A stretch of DNA of 64,000 bases from Pseudorhodobacter antarcticus (GTDB taxonomy: Bacteria; Pseudomonadota; Alphaproteobacteria; Rhodobacterales; Rhodobacteraceae). A program made the position numbers and the translations under genes. The notes beneath the pieces were generated by a model. The model did not search any database. It was given only the letters and a program-made list of their open reading frames with translations, and was not told where the DNA came from. The DNA is taken from the NCBI RefSeq assembly GCF_900110135.1, contig NZ_FOCO01000003.1, forward strand, positions 62,001 through 126,000. The letters run 5' to 3'. This document shows positions 33,476 to 42,825 of the stretch, piece after piece (within the stretch, counting starts at the first letter, position 1; every line of letters begins with the position of its first letter).

Positions 33476-34975
33476 ATGCAAGAACTGTCCCATTGGATCA
33501 ACGGTCGTCACGTCAAAGGCACATCGGGGCGATTTGCCGATGTGATGAACCCCGCCACGGGCGAAGTGCAGGCACGCGTGCCGCTGGCATCAAAAGCCGA
33601 GCTGGACGCCGCCGTGGTGGACGCTGCGCGCGCGCAAGTGGCGTGGGGGGCCGTAAACCCGCAAAAGCGGGGCCGTGTGATGATGGCGATGGTGGGGTTG
33701 ATCAACCGCGATATGGAAAAGCTGGCCGAGGCGCTGTCGCGCGAGCATGGCAAGACCATTCCCGATGCCAAGGGCGATGTGCAGCGCGGATTGGAAGTGA
33801 TTGAATATTGCATCAACGCCGCCCAGATGTTGAAGGGCGAGTTTACCGATTCTGCGGGCCCCGGCATTGATATGTATTCGATGCGCCAGCCGTTGGGGGT
33901 TGCGGCGGGCATTACGCCGTTCAACTTTCCGGCGATGATTCCGTTGTGGAAAATGGGGCCAGCGCTGGCTTGCGGCAACGCGTTTATCCTGAAACCGTCG
34001 GAGCGTGACCCTTCGGTGCCGTTGATGTTGGCCGAATTGTTCAAAGAAGCAGGCCTGCCAGACGGGGTTTTGCAAGTGATCAACGGCGACAAAGAGTCGG
34101 TTGACGCGATTTTGGACAATGAGGTGGTGCAGGCGATTGGGTTTGTCGGCTCCACCCCGATTGCGGAATATATCTATGGGCGGGGCTGTTCCAACGGCAA
34201 GCGCGTGCAGTGTTTTGGTGGTGCGAAAAACCATATGATCATCATGCCAGACGCCGATTTGGATTTGGCGGCGGATGCGTTGATTGGGGCCGGGTTTGGT
34301 GCTGCGGGGGAGCGCTGCATGGCGATATCCGTGGCGGTGCCTGTGGGGGATGCCACGGCGGATGCGTTGATCGCCAAGCTGATCCCGCGGATTGAGAAGT
34401 TGAAGGTGGGGCCATACACCGCTGGTAATGATGTGGATTATGGCCCGGTGGTGACGGCGGCCGCCAAGGCGAATATTTTGGCGCTGGTGGAAACTGGGGT
34501 CGCGCAAGGCGCCAAGCTGGTGGTCGATGGGCGCGGGTTCAAGCTGCAGGGGTATGAGCAGGGCTATTTCGTGGGGCCGCATTTGTTTGACCATGTGACC
34601 ACGGATATGGACATTTACCGCAAGGAAATTTTTGGTCCGGTGCTGTCGACCGTGCGGGCCAAAACCTATGAGGAGGCATTGGGGTACGCCATGGACCATG
34701 AATATGGTAATGGCACCGCGATTTTTACGCGGGACGGCGACACAGCGCGTGATTTTGCAGCAAGGGTGAATGTGGGGATGGTGGGCATCAACGTGCCAAT
34801 TCCGGTGCCACTGGCGTACCACACCTTTGGCGGTTGGAAAAAGTCGGGCTTTGGCGATTTGAACCAGCATGGGCCGGATGCGTTCCGGTTTTACACGCGC
34901 ACCAAGACGGTGACATCGCGCTGGCCCAGTGGGATTAAAGAAGGGGCGGCGTTCAATTTCAAAGCGATGGATTGA
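33476..34975 (+). CDS. mmsA: Methylmalonate-semialdehyde dehydrogenase (CoA acylating)
   Basis: MmsA oxidises methylmalonate semialdehyde to propionyl-CoA with NAD and CoA, the last step of valine degradation. The 499-residue aldehyde dehydrogenase begins MQELSHWINGRHVKG and has GITPFNFPAMIPLWKMGPAL, the catalytic Cys281 in GERCMAIS and INVPIPVPLAYHTFGGWK, which mark this subfamily. AGGAGG-like sequence (GCAGGAGG) precedes the ATG. A repeat element separates it from the other valine genes, so it may be transcribed partly apart. Confidence 0.95.
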   Translation: MQELSHWINGRHVKGTSGRFADVMNPATGEVQARVPLASKAELDAAVVDAARAQVAWGAVNPQKRGRVMMAMVGLINRDMEKLAEALSREHGKTIPDAKGDVQRGLEVIEYCINAAQMLKGEFTDSAGPGIDMYSMRQPLGVAAGITPFNFPAMIPLWKMGPALACGNAFILKPSERDPSVPLMLAELFKEAGLPDGVLQVINGDKESVDAILDNEVVQAIGFVGSTPIAEYIYGRGCSNGKRVQCFGGAKNHMIIMPDADLDLAADALIGAGFGAAGERCMAISVAVPVGDATADALIAKLIPRIEKLKVGPYTAGNDVDYGPVVTAAAKANILALVETGVAQGAKLVVDGRGFKLQGYEQGYFVGPHLFDHVTTDMDIYRKEIFGPVLSTVRAKTYEEALGYAMDHEYGNGTAIFTRDGDTARDFAARVNVGMVGINVPIPVPLAYHTFGGWKKSGFGDLNQHGPDAFRFYTRTKTVTSRWPSGIKEGAAFNFKAMD

Positions 34976-35015
34976 GGGCTGGAGGCTTTGGGGAAAACCT
35001 GCCTTGATGTGAACA

Positions 35016-35076
35016 GCGCCGGGGGGCTTTGCCGCCCCCCGGACGCCCCGCAGGTATTTTCGCCAAGATGAATAGG
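35016..35076. repeat. Intergenic repeat element, copy 1
   Basis: The unit AGCGCCGGGGGGCTTT, a C-rich complementary arm forming a hairpin, and an ending AGGTATTTT..CCAAGATGAA recur at 62457-62556. It is a conserved intergenic block in this window, placed after mmsA. I recall similar blocks in other Rhodobacterales. Confidence 0.7.
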
Positions 35077-35139
35077 CTTGCAACAGTGTTAAAAAGGTTT
35101 TGAATTAAACGGGTGTTCAATTCCGTGGGGTGAGGTGTG

Positions 35140-36285
35140 ATGAACCTGTCTTTGAGCGAAGAGCAGTTGGCGATTTTTGAGATGGCCAAGGGATTTGGGG
35201 CAACAGCGATTGCGCCCTTTGCACGGGAGTGGGACGCGGCGGGGGAGATACCGAAAGCGTTGTGGCCTGAGGTGGCGGCGCTGGGGCTTGGCGGGATTTA
35301 TGTGTCCGATGCGTTTGGCGGGTCGGGATTGTCGCGGCTTGATGCAACGCTGGTGTTTGAAGCGTTATCAATGGCCTGCCCATCGGTGGCGGCTTTTTTG
35401 TCGATCCACAATATGTGCGGCGGCATGATTGATAAATTCGGGTCGGATGCCGCGCGGGCGCGTTGGTTGCCCACGATGTGCCGGATGGAGACTGTGTTTT
35501 CCTATTGTTTGACCGAAGCGGGGTCTGGGTCGGATGCGGCGGCGTTAAATACTCGCGCGGTGCGGGACGGCGATACGTGGCGGATGACCGGGGCCAAGGC
35601 GTTTATTTCGGGCGGCGGATATTCGGACGCGTATATCGTGATGTGCCGCACGGGCGCTGCGGGGCCAAAGGGGATTTCGGCGGTGATTGTGGAGGATGGT
35701 GCGCCGGGCCTGTCGTTTGGAGGGCTGGAGAACAAGATGGGCTGGCGGTCGCAGCCGACGCGCGCGGTGCAATTGGATGATTGCGCGGTGCCTATTGCGA
35801 ATTTGTTGGGCGAGGAGGGGCGCGGGTTTTCCTATGCCATGGCGGGGCTGGACGGGGGGCGGTTGAACATTGCCGCCTGCGCGTTGGGCGGCGCGCAAGC
35901 AGCACTTGATGCTACGTTGACCTATATGGGGCAGCGGCGCGCGTTTGGGCAGGCGATTGACCAGTTCCAAGCCTTGCAGTTTCGACTGGCGGATATGGAA
36001 GTGAAGCTGCAAACCGCGCGGGTGTTTTTGCGCCATGCGGCGAGGTTGTTGGACGCAGGGGCTGCGGAGGCGACAAAATTCTGTGCCATGGCAAAGCTTT
36101 ATGTGACCGATGTGTGTTTTGACGTCGCCAATGACTGTTTGCAGATGCATGGCGGTTACGGGTATTTGGCCGATTACGGGATTGAAAAGATTGTGCGCGA
36201 TTTGCGGGTGCATCAAATCTTGGAAGGCACCAATGAAATTATGCGCGTGATTGTTGCGCGGCAAATGTTGGCGGACCGGGGATGA
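35140..36285 (+). CDS. Acyl-CoA dehydrogenase (probable isobutyryl-CoA dehydrogenase)
   Basis: This 381-residue FAD enzyme has CLTEAGSGSDAAAL, the FAD/substrate region, QCLQMHGGYGY-type motif (NDCLQMHGGYGYLADYGIEK) and the catalytic Glu in ILEGTNEIMRVIVAR. Its place between mmsA and a hydroxyisobutyryl-CoA hydrolase points to isobutyryl-CoA as substrate, the valine step; this is inference from context. ATG 35140 follows GTG 35137; either is possible. The stop overlaps the next gene by 4 bases. Confidence 0.9.
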   Translation: MNLSLSEEQLAIFEMAKGFGATAIAPFAREWDAAGEIPKALWPEVAALGLGGIYVSDAFGGSGLSRLDATLVFEALSMACPSVAAFLSIHNMCGGMIDKFGSDAARARWLPTMCRMETVFSYCLTEAGSGSDAAALNTRAVRDGDTWRMTGAKAFISGGGYSDAYIVMCRTGAAGPKGISAVIVEDGAPGLSFGGLENKMGWRSQPTRAVQLDDCAVPIANLLGEEGRGFSYAMAGLDGGRLNIAACALGGAQAALDATLTYMGQRRAFGQAIDQFQALQFRLADMEVKLQTARVFLRHAARLLDAGAAEATKFCAMAKLYVTDVCFDVANDCLQMHGGYGYLADYGIEKIVRDLRVHQILEGTNEIMRVIVARQMLADRG

Positions 36286-37316
36286 TTGATATTCGGGTGG
36301 AGGGGCGCTGTGGGCGCGTGACGTTGGCGCGGCCTGAGGCGCTGAACGCGTTGAGCGAGGCGATGTGCATAGCGCTAGACGCGGCCTTGGTTGCCTGGGC
36401 CGATGGTGATGCGGTGGATTTGGTGGTGATTGATGCTGTGGGGGCGCGCGCGTTTTGTGCGGGGGGCGATATTGCCGCCCTTTATGCCGCTGGGATTGCG
36501 GGTGACTTTGCGCATGGCACAGATTTTTGGCGGCGCGAATATCGGATGAATTTGGCGATTGCGGCCTATGCCAAGCCTGTGGTCAGCTTGATGCAAGGGT
36601 TTACGATGGGCGGCGGTGTGGGCGTCGGGTGCCATGCGCGCCACCGTGTTGTGGGGGAAACCAGCCAGATTGCGATGCCTGAATGTGGGATTGGTTTGGT
36701 GCCGGATGTGGGCGGGTCGTTTTTGCTGGCGCTGGCGCCGGGGCGGTTGGGCGAATATTTGGGCACCACGGGGGCGCGGATGGGGCCTGCGGACGCAATT
36801 TACGCAGGGTTTGCGGATATTTTTGTGCCCGAAGCGGCGTGGCCTGCAATGATTGACGCGCTGGTGGCGGAGGGGATTTCGGCGCTGGCGCGGTTTGACG
36901 CGGTGCCGCCTGCGGGCGTTCTGGCGGAAATGCAGGGGGCGATTGATCGGAATTTCGGCGGTGAAACGCTGGGCGATATTCTGCGGGCGCTGCGCCATGA
37001 GGACAGCGATTTTGCGCGGGATGCGCTGGCGGCATTGGGGCGCGTGTCGCCGCTTGCGGCCAGTGCAGCCGTGGAAATGCAGCACCGTTTGGGCGACAGC
37101 CCCACCCTGCCCCGCGCGCTGGAATTGGAGTATCGGTTTACCTTTAGGGCGCAGGAAAAGGGGGATTTTCTGGAGGGTATTCGCGCGATGGTGATTGATA
37201 AGGACCGCGCGCCAACGTGGTTGCATCGGGATATTGAGACGGTAAGCGGGGCGCAAGTGGCGGCAATGTTGGCCCCGTTGGGTGCGATGAAATGGACATC
37301 AGGAGACGCAGCATGA
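36282..37316 (+). CDS. 3-hydroxyisobutyryl-CoA hydrolase (crotonase family)
   Basis: The 344-residue crotonase-fold protein has FCAGGDIAALY (oxyanion hole), MGGGVGVGCHARHR and the hydrolase-specific MPECGIGLVPDVGGSFLL with the catalytic Glu. It is longer than plain enoyl-CoA hydratases, as expected of HIBCH, which frees 3-hydroxyisobutyrate from its CoA ester. It overlaps the dehydrogenase gene before it and mmsB after it by 4 bases each (ATGA), a tight translational chain. Confidence 0.9.
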   Translation: MIDIRVEGRCGRVTLARPEALNALSEAMCIALDAALVAWADGDAVDLVVIDAVGARAFCAGGDIAALYAAGIAGDFAHGTDFWRREYRMNLAIAAYAKPVVSLMQGFTMGGGVGVGCHARHRVVGETSQIAMPECGIGLVPDVGGSFLLALAPGRLGEYLGTTGARMGPADAIYAGFADIFVPEAAWPAMIDALVAEGISALARFDAVPPAGVLAEMQGAIDRNFGGETLGDILRALRHEDSDFARDALAALGRVSPLAASAAVEMQHRLGDSPTLPRALELEYRFTFRAQEKGDFLEGIRAMVIDKDRAPTWLHRDIETVSGAQVAAMLAPLGAMKWTSGDAA

Positions 37317-38173
37317 AAATTGGGTTTATCGGTTTGGGCAATATGGGCGGGCCGATGGCGGCCAATTTGGTGGCGGCGGGACATGAGGTGGTGGGGTTTG
37401 ATGTGACTGCCGCGATGCCTGCGGGTGTTGTGGCAGCGGGTTCGGCGGCGCAGGCGGCGGACGGGGCGGCGGTTGTGATCACCATGCTGCCGAACGGGGC
37501 GATTTTGCGCGATGTGGCGGCGCATTTGGTGCCTGCGATGGCGGCGGGCGCGGTACTGTGTGATTGTTCCACCGTTGATGTGGACAGCGCGCGGGAGGTG
37601 GCCGCGATGGGCGTTTTGGCGTTGGATGCGCCGGTATCGGGCGGGGTTGGCGGGGCCACGGCGGGAACGCTGACCTTTATGGTGGGCGGGCCTGTTGAGG
37701 CATTTGGGGTTGTGGCACCGTTGTTTGACATTATGGGCCAAAAGGCGGTGCATTGCGGCGATGCGGGTGCGGGCCAAGCGGCCAAGATTTGCAACAACAT
37801 GATCTTGGGCGTGACGATGATTGCGACCTGTGAGGCGTTTGCGCTGGCAGATAAGCTGGGCCTGTCGCGCGAAAAGATGTTTGATGTGGTCAGCACATCC
37901 TCGGGGTATTCGTGGACCATGAACGCCTATTGCCCTGCCCCCGGTGTGGGGCCGAAAAGCCCGGCTGACAATGGGTACAAGCCCGGATTTGCGGCGGAAC
38001 TGATGCTGAAGGATTTGCGATTGTCACAGCAGGCGGCAGAAGCGGTGGACGCGGACACGCCGATGGGGGCGGCGGCGGCGGCCCTTTATGCGCAGTTTGT
38101 GGAGGATGAGGACGGGCACGGGCGTGATTTTAGCGCGATGTTGCCGCGGTTTGAAAAACGCGGGCGCGGCTGA
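37313..38173 (+). CDS. mmsB: 3-hydroxyisobutyrate dehydrogenase
   Basis: MmsB oxidises 3-hydroxyisobutyrate to methylmalonate semialdehyde, the substrate of MmsA. The 286-residue protein begins MKIGFIGLGNMGGPMAANL with the NAD motif, has APVSGGVGGATAGTL (substrate site) and the catalytic Lys in AGQAAKICNNMILG. ATG 37313 is used, coupled to the upstream hydrolase by a 4-base overlap; the frame's earlier start at 37292 is unlike the family. Confidence 0.95.
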   Translation: MKIGFIGLGNMGGPMAANLVAAGHEVVGFDVTAAMPAGVVAAGSAAQAADGAAVVITMLPNGAILRDVAAHLVPAMAAGAVLCDCSTVDVDSAREVAAMGVLALDAPVSGGVGGATAGTLTFMVGGPVEAFGVVAPLFDIMGQKAVHCGDAGAGQAAKICNNMILGVTMIATCEAFALADKLGLSREKMFDVVSTSSGYSWTMNAYCPAPGVGPKSPADNGYKPGFAAELMLKDLRLSQQAAEAVDADTPMGAAAAALYAQFVEDEDGHGRDFSAMLPRFEKRGRG

Positions 38174-38256
38174 TCTAGGTCAATTGCGATTATTTGAATG
38201 TGTTATATGCTGTGCCAAAGGGCCGCGCGGTGCGGGCCGTAAATAAGGAGATGATC

Positions 38257-38463
38257 ATGTTCAAAACCAATGTTGGCGGCATGGACCGGGTGTTGCGGAT
38301 TGTGGCGGGGCTGGCGTTGATTGGGGCGTATTTTGCGCTGCCGGGGTTGGCTTGGGGCTGGTTGTTTTTGGTGTTTGGGGCGGTGGCGCTGTTTACGGGC
38401 CTAACGCGATCTTGCCTGCTGTATCAGGTGATTGGCGTGAACACCTGCCCGATGAAAAAGTGA
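38257..38463 (+). CDS. DUF2892 small membrane protein
   Basis: The 68-residue protein has a start FKTNVGGMDRVLRIVAGLAL characteristic of DUF2892, two hydrophobic helices (VLRIVAGLALIGAYFALPGL and GWLFLVFGAVALFTGL) and the ending CLLYQVIGVNTCPMKK. Family members are often fused or linked to rhodanese and sulfide-related proteins; no such neighbour is seen. Two cysteines bracket the end of the second helix. AAGGAG lies six bases before ATG 38257; an ATG two codons earlier is also in frame. Confidence 0.9.
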   Translation: MFKTNVGGMDRVLRIVAGLALIGAYFALPGLAWGWLFLVFGAVALFTGLTRSCLLYQVIGVNTCPMKK

Positions 38464-38483
38464 AACGGGGGGCGCTTGCCCCC

Positions 38484-41336
38484 CTATTCCGCTGCCAGTT
38501 TGCGCGGCTTTAACATGTCTTTGAGGTAGCGGCCGGTATGGCTTGCCTCCACTTTGGCGACATCTTCGGGGGTGCCGGTGGCCACGATATAGCCGCCGCC
38601 ATCGCCGCCTTCGGGGCCAATATCAATCACCCAATCGGCGGTTTTGACCACATCAAGGTTGTGTTCGATCACGATGACGGTATTGCCTTGGTCCACCAGT
38701 TCATGCAGCACCTCTAGCAGTTTTTTCACATCTTCAAAGTGCAGGCCCGTGGTCGGCTCATCAAGGATATAAAGCGTGCGGCCCGTGGCGCGGCGGGCAA
38801 GTTCCTTGGACAGTTTGACGCGCTGCGCCTCACCGCCCGACAGGGTGGTCGCGGATTGGCCGACGCTGATATAGCCAAGCCCCACACGCACCAGCGCATC
38901 CATCTTTTCGCGGATGCTTGGCACAGCTTGGAAAAACCCTTGGGCATCTTCAACCGTCATATCAAGAACGTCTGATATGCTTTTGTTTTTGAACTTAATT
39001 TCCAAAGTTTCACGGTTATAGCGTTTGCCTTTGCAGGTTTCGCATTGCACATAAACATCGGGCAAAAAGTGCATTTCGATTTTGATGAGGCCGTCACCTT
39101 GGCACGCCTCACAGCGCCCGCCCTTCACGTTGAAACTGAACCGACCGGGCAAATAGCCGCGCGCCTTGGATTCCGGCAGGCCCGCAAACCAATCGCGAAT
39201 GGGGGTGAAAGCGCCCGTGTAAGTGGCGGGGTTGGAGCGGGGCGTGCGGCCAATGGGGCGCTGGTCAATGTCGATGACCTTGTCGAGATGTTCAAACCCC
39301 TTGATGGTTTCGCAGGGCGCGGGCGTTTCATGCGCGCCGTTCAGCCGGGTGGCAGCAGTTTTGAACAACGTCTCAATCGTCAAAGTGGATTTGCCGCCGC
39401 CCGAAACACCCGTGACGCAGACAAATTTGCCCAGCGGAAATTCCGCGGTGACGTTTTGAAGGTTGTTGCCGGTGGCGTTGACCACGGTGACCTTTTTGCC
39501 CGACCCTTTGCGCCGCACCTTTGGAATGGCGATTTCGCGGGTGCCGATCAGGTATTGGCCGGTGATGCTGGCAGGGTCGGCCATAACTTGGGCCGGGGTG
39601 CCGTGCGACACCACCATACCGCCATGCACGCCAGCGCCCGGCCCCATGTCGAACACATAATCCGCCTCACGGATGGCATCCTCATCATGTTCCACCACCA
39701 AAACCGAATTGCCTTGATCGCGCAGGTTTTTCAGGGTGGTCAGCAAGCGGTCATTGTCGCGCTGGTGCAACCCGATGCTGGGTTCATCCAGCACATAAAG
39801 CACGCCCGTAAGGCCGGAGCCGATTTGGGACGCGAGCCGGATGCGCTGGCTTTCGCCGCCCGACAGCGTGCCTGCGTTGCGCGACAGGCTGAGGTAATTG
39901 AGGCCGACGTTGATCAAAAACCCAAGACGTTCGCGAATTTCCTTAAGGATCGCGCGGGCGATTTCGTTTTTCTGGTTGGTCAGATGTTCGGGGACCGAAC
40001 TTATCCAATCATGCGCCTCCGATATCGACATTTGCACGACTTGGCCCGCGTGCAGGCCCGCGATTTTCACGGCCAACGCCTCGGGGCGCAGACGGTAGCC
40101 GTTGCAAGCACCGCAGGAACGGTTGTTTTGGTAGCGTTCAAATTCTTCACGCACCCAGTTGCTGTCGGTTTCGCGGAAACGGCGTTCCATGTTTGGCACC
40201 ACGCCTTCGAACACGCGGCTGACCTGATAGACGCGCCCACCTTCGTCATAGCGGAACTTGATTTCTTCGTCGCCCGAGCCGCGCAGGAACACTTGGCGCA
40301 CTTTTTCAGGCAGATCTTTCCACTTGGTTTTGGCATCAAATTCGTAATGTTTGGCAATCGCTTCAATGGTTTGCATCGAATAGGGCGATTTGGATTTGGC
40401 CCAAGGTGCCAGCGCGCCTTGGTAAAGCGTTAGGTTTTGATCGGGCACCACAAGGCGTTCGTCAAAGAACAGCTCCATCCCCAGACCATCACAAACCGGG
40501 CAGGCACCAAAGGGGGCGTTGAAGGAAAACAGGCGGGGTTCGATTTCGGGAATGGTGAAACCCGACACCGGGCAGGCAAATTTTTCGCTGAAGGTGGTGC
40601 GGGTGGCATCATCATTGGCGAGTTCCAGAATGGCGATGCCATCGGCAAGGTTCAGGGCGGTGCGCAGGCTGTCGGCCAGCCGGGTTTCAATGCCTTCCTT
40701 GACCACAATCCGGTCCACGACTACGTCGATGTTGTGGCGAAATTTCTTGTCCAAGGTCGGCGCGTCTTCCAATTCATAAAACGTGCCGTTGACCTTTACG
40801 CGCTGAAAGCCCTGTTTGCGTAGGTCCATAAATTCCTTTTTATATTCGCCCTTACGGTCGCGGATGATGGGGGCGAGCAGGTAGGCGCGGGTGCCATCCT
40901 CCATCGCCATGATGATATCCACCATGTCCTGGACCTGCTGCGCGTTGATGGGCTTGCCCGTGGTGGGGCTGTAGGGCGTGCCCGTGCGCGCGAACAAAAG
41001 GCGCATATAGTCGTAAATTTCCGTGACCGTGCCCACGGTGGAGCGCGGGTTTTTTGAGGTGGTTTTTTGCTCAATGGAAATGGCGGGGGACAGGCCCGAG
41101 ATGTGATCGACATCGGGTTTGCCCATCATATCAAGGAATTGGCGGGCATAGGCGCTGAGGCTTTCGACATAGCGCCGCTGCCCTTCGGCATAGATCGTAT
41201 CAAACGCCAGCGAGGATTTGCCAGACCCCGACAGCCCCGTGATGACCACCAACTGGTCACGCGGGATGCTGACATCGACGCCTTTGAGGTTGTGCTCGCG
41301 CGCGCCGCGCACCTCGATAAATTTTTGATCGGCCAT
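38484..41336 (-). CDS. uvrA: Excinuclease ABC subunit A
   Basis: UvrA recognises DNA damage with UvrB in nucleotide excision repair. The 950-residue protein has two ABC modules: Walker [10 protein letters not shown] (near residue 34) and GVSGGGKST, signatures [12 protein letters not shown] and [11 protein letters not shown], plus zinc-binding CxxC pairs ([24 protein letters not shown]). It is a single gene with no neighbouring uvr genes. No SOS box was identified by eye. Confidence 0.98.
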   Translation of the reverse strand: MADQKFIEVRGAREHNLKGVDVSIPRDQLVVITGLSGSGKSSLAFDTIYAEGQRRYVESLSAYARQFLDMMGKPDVDHISGLSPAISIEQKTTSKNPRSTVGTVTEIYDYMRLLFARTGTPYSPTTGKPINAQQVQDMVDIIMAMEDGTRAYLLAPIIRDRKGEYKKEFMDLRKQGFQRVKVNGTFYELEDAPTLDKKFRHNIDVVVDRIVVKEGIETRLADSLRTALNLADGIAILELANDDATRTTFSEKFACPVSGFTIPEIEPRLFSFNAPFGACPVCDGLGMELFFDERLVVPDQNLTLYQGALAPWAKSKSPYSMQTIEAIAKHYEFDAKTKWKDLPEKVRQVFLRGSGDEEIKFRYDEGGRVYQVSRVFEGVVPNMERRFRETDSNWVREEFERYQNNRSCGACNGYRLRPEALAVKIAGLHAGQVVQMSISEAHDWISSVPEHLTNQKNEIARAILKEIRERLGFLINVGLNYLSLSRNAGTLSGGESQRIRLASQIGSGLTGVLYVLDEPSIGLHQRDNDRLLTTLKNLRDQGNSVLVVEHDEDAIREADYVFDMGPGAGVHGGMVVSHGTPAQVMADPASITGQYLIGTREIAIPKVRRKGSGKKVTVVNATGNNLQNVTAEFPLGKFVCVTGVSGGGKSTLTIETLFKTAATRLNGAHETPAPCETIKGFEHLDKVIDIDQRPIGRTPRSNPATYTGAFTPIRDWFAGLPESKARGYLPGRFSFNVKGGRCEACQGDGLIKIEMHFLPDVYVQCETCKGKRYNRETLEIKFKNKSISDVLDMTVEDAQGFFQAVPSIREKMDALVRVGLGYISVGQSATTLSGGEAQRVKLSKELARRATGRTLYILDEPTTGLHFEDVKKLLEVLHELVDQGNTVIVIEHNLDVVKTADWVIDIGPEGGDGGGYIVATGTPEDVAKVEASHTGRYLKDMLKPRKLAAE

Positions 41337-41434
41337 ATATCACCCCACGTTTCAGGGCCATAGATAGGGGGTTTTGCGCGAGTCTCCAATCCTTAAACGT
41401 GAACGATTGGTGAACGTATGGGCAGGATTTGAAA

Positions 41435-42607
41435 TTAATCTGGGCGCAGCATGCGGCGGTGGGTTTGAACGCTGTGGATTGCGATGCCAAGCAGGCTGGG
41501 CAGCAGGATAAACAGCGCAAGGCCGGTGGCCCCCTGCCCCACGATCAAGGCGGCCAGCAAGGGCGTGCCCGTGGTGGTGCCAAGGTTGCCGAGTTGGGCG
41601 ATGGCCCCGGCGGCGCGGGCCCGCGATTGCGCCGTTGGGTTCAGTTGGGCCACGGCGGCGAAACTGGCCCCTTGGACAATACCAAGCGTGCCCGCAAGCG
41701 TAAGGGCGGCGGCGACGGTTTGCCAGCCCGTGCCCCATGTCGCCCACAGCCAAAGGCTGGCCGCACAAGTGGCCGCAAAACCGAGTTGCACGAGGTAGAC
41801 GCCCGAGACGCGGGTAAGCGCCCAGACGCCAAGGGTGAGCGACAGCGCGATGGAGACAAGCGGCATGGCGGTGGCGATGAACGCCTGATGCGGGCCGCCG
41901 ATTGCGGGGGGCAGCAGCGTGAGGAGCGCGACGTAGGTGAGCGTATAGCAGAAAAACCCCATCGCGGGGGCGGCAAGGCGCGGCGAGGCGTAGATTTGCG
42001 CGTGCTGGCGGCCAAGGTTGGTCAGCGGTTCGGGAACAGTTTGAGGTGTATCAGGGGGAAGAGTTAGGCGGATTAAGATAGCAAAAACAGCCATATAGGC
42101 GGCATGGGCGAGAAACAGCGCGCTGTCGCCGTAAGCTGCGACAAGGGGGATGCCAAGCCATGCGGTAAGGGCGAAGGAGACGGCGAAAAAGCTGCTCCAC
42201 AGTGTCATGGCGAGGCCAGTGTGGCGCAAAGGGGCGGTTTGCGCGATCATCACGGGGGCGGCGACGACGAGGGCGAGGTGGGAGAACCCCTCCACCGCGC
42301 GGAGGGTGAGGAGGACGGGGAGTGGGGGAAACAGCGATTGCAGCGCAGATAGCACGGCCCCTGCCCAGAGCGCCCAGACCAGCACGCGGCGGTAGCCCAA
42401 GCGTTGCACCAAGAGGCCCGCCGTGGTGCCAAAAATAAGGCCGATCAGGCCGACGATGGAAACAACAGCGCCGATGGTGACATCGGTGGCGCCCGCGTAA
42501 TGAGAGGCGATGCGGTCGAAAAGAATGGAGATTTTGCCAAATTGGGCGGCGGCCCCAAGGCCCGCCCCCCACAGGATGAGGATGATGACAAGAGGGGATG
42601 CGCGCAT
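41435..42607 (-). CDS. MFS transporter
   Basis: The 390-residue protein is hydrophobic throughout with about 12 predicted helices, and has the loop GLLVQRLGYRRVLVWALWAG between helices 2 and 3 typical of the major facilitator superfamily. It lacks a substrate-revealing motif. It follows the small gene at 42607-42825 with a one-base overlap, on the lpd strand. Its substrate cannot be judged. Confidence 0.85.
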   Translation of the reverse strand: MRASPLVIILILWGAGLGAAAQFGKISILFDRIASHYAGATDVTIGAVVSIVGLIGLIFGTTAGLLVQRLGYRRVLVWALWAGAVLSALQSLFPPLPVLLTLRAVEGFSHLALVVAAPVMIAQTAPLRHTGLAMTLWSSFFAVSFALTAWLGIPLVAAYGDSALFLAHAAYMAVFAILIRLTLPPDTPQTVPEPLTNLGRQHAQIYASPRLAAPAMGFFCYTLTYVALLTLLPPAIGGPHQAFIATAMPLVSIALSLTLGVWALTRVSGVYLVQLGFAATCAASLWLWATWGTGWQTVAAALTLAGTLGIVQGASFAAVAQLNPTAQSRARAAGAIAQLGNLGTTTGTPLLAALIVGQGATGLALFILLPSLLGIAIHSVQTHRRMLRPD

Positions 42608-42825
42608 CAGACCCCACTGGCGAGTAACGCGCGGATTTTGGTGGCTTTCTCAAAATGGTCAAGGCGGTGGGTGGCGATCCACCACTCCGCCGCTTGCATC
42701 AGCAGCGGCGGAGTGGTGTTTTTATTGGCGAAAAACGCGTAGAAAGACAGCCCCACAGCATCACCTTTTTGGGCGATTTTGGCATCGCAGATGGCGATGG
42801 CGTGTTGGCGCAGGGCTGTGTCCAT
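42607..42825 (-). CDS. Small conserved protein (possibly DUF6500)
   Basis: The 72-residue protein reads ALRQHAIAICDAKIAQKGDA, then LSFYAFFANKN and AAEWWIATHRLDHFEKATKI, a pattern I associate with DUF6500, with no known function. It is well formed, with an aromatic-rich core. The ATG at 42825 overlaps the lpd stop as TGATG, so translation is probably coupled to lpd. A GTG one codon earlier is an alternative. Confidence 0.65.
   Translation of the reverse strand: MDTALRQHAIAICDAKIAQKGDAVGLSFYAFFANKNTTPPLLMQAAEWWIATHRLDHFEKATKIRALLASGV

Noticed and set aside
33590-35083. 497-residue minus-strand frame
   Set aside because: It is the shadow of mmsA; its composition (His, Arg, Pro) is that of reversed high-GC coding sequence.
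39045-40433. 462-residue plus-strand frame
   Set aside because: It is antisense to uvrA, which carries complete ABC signatures.
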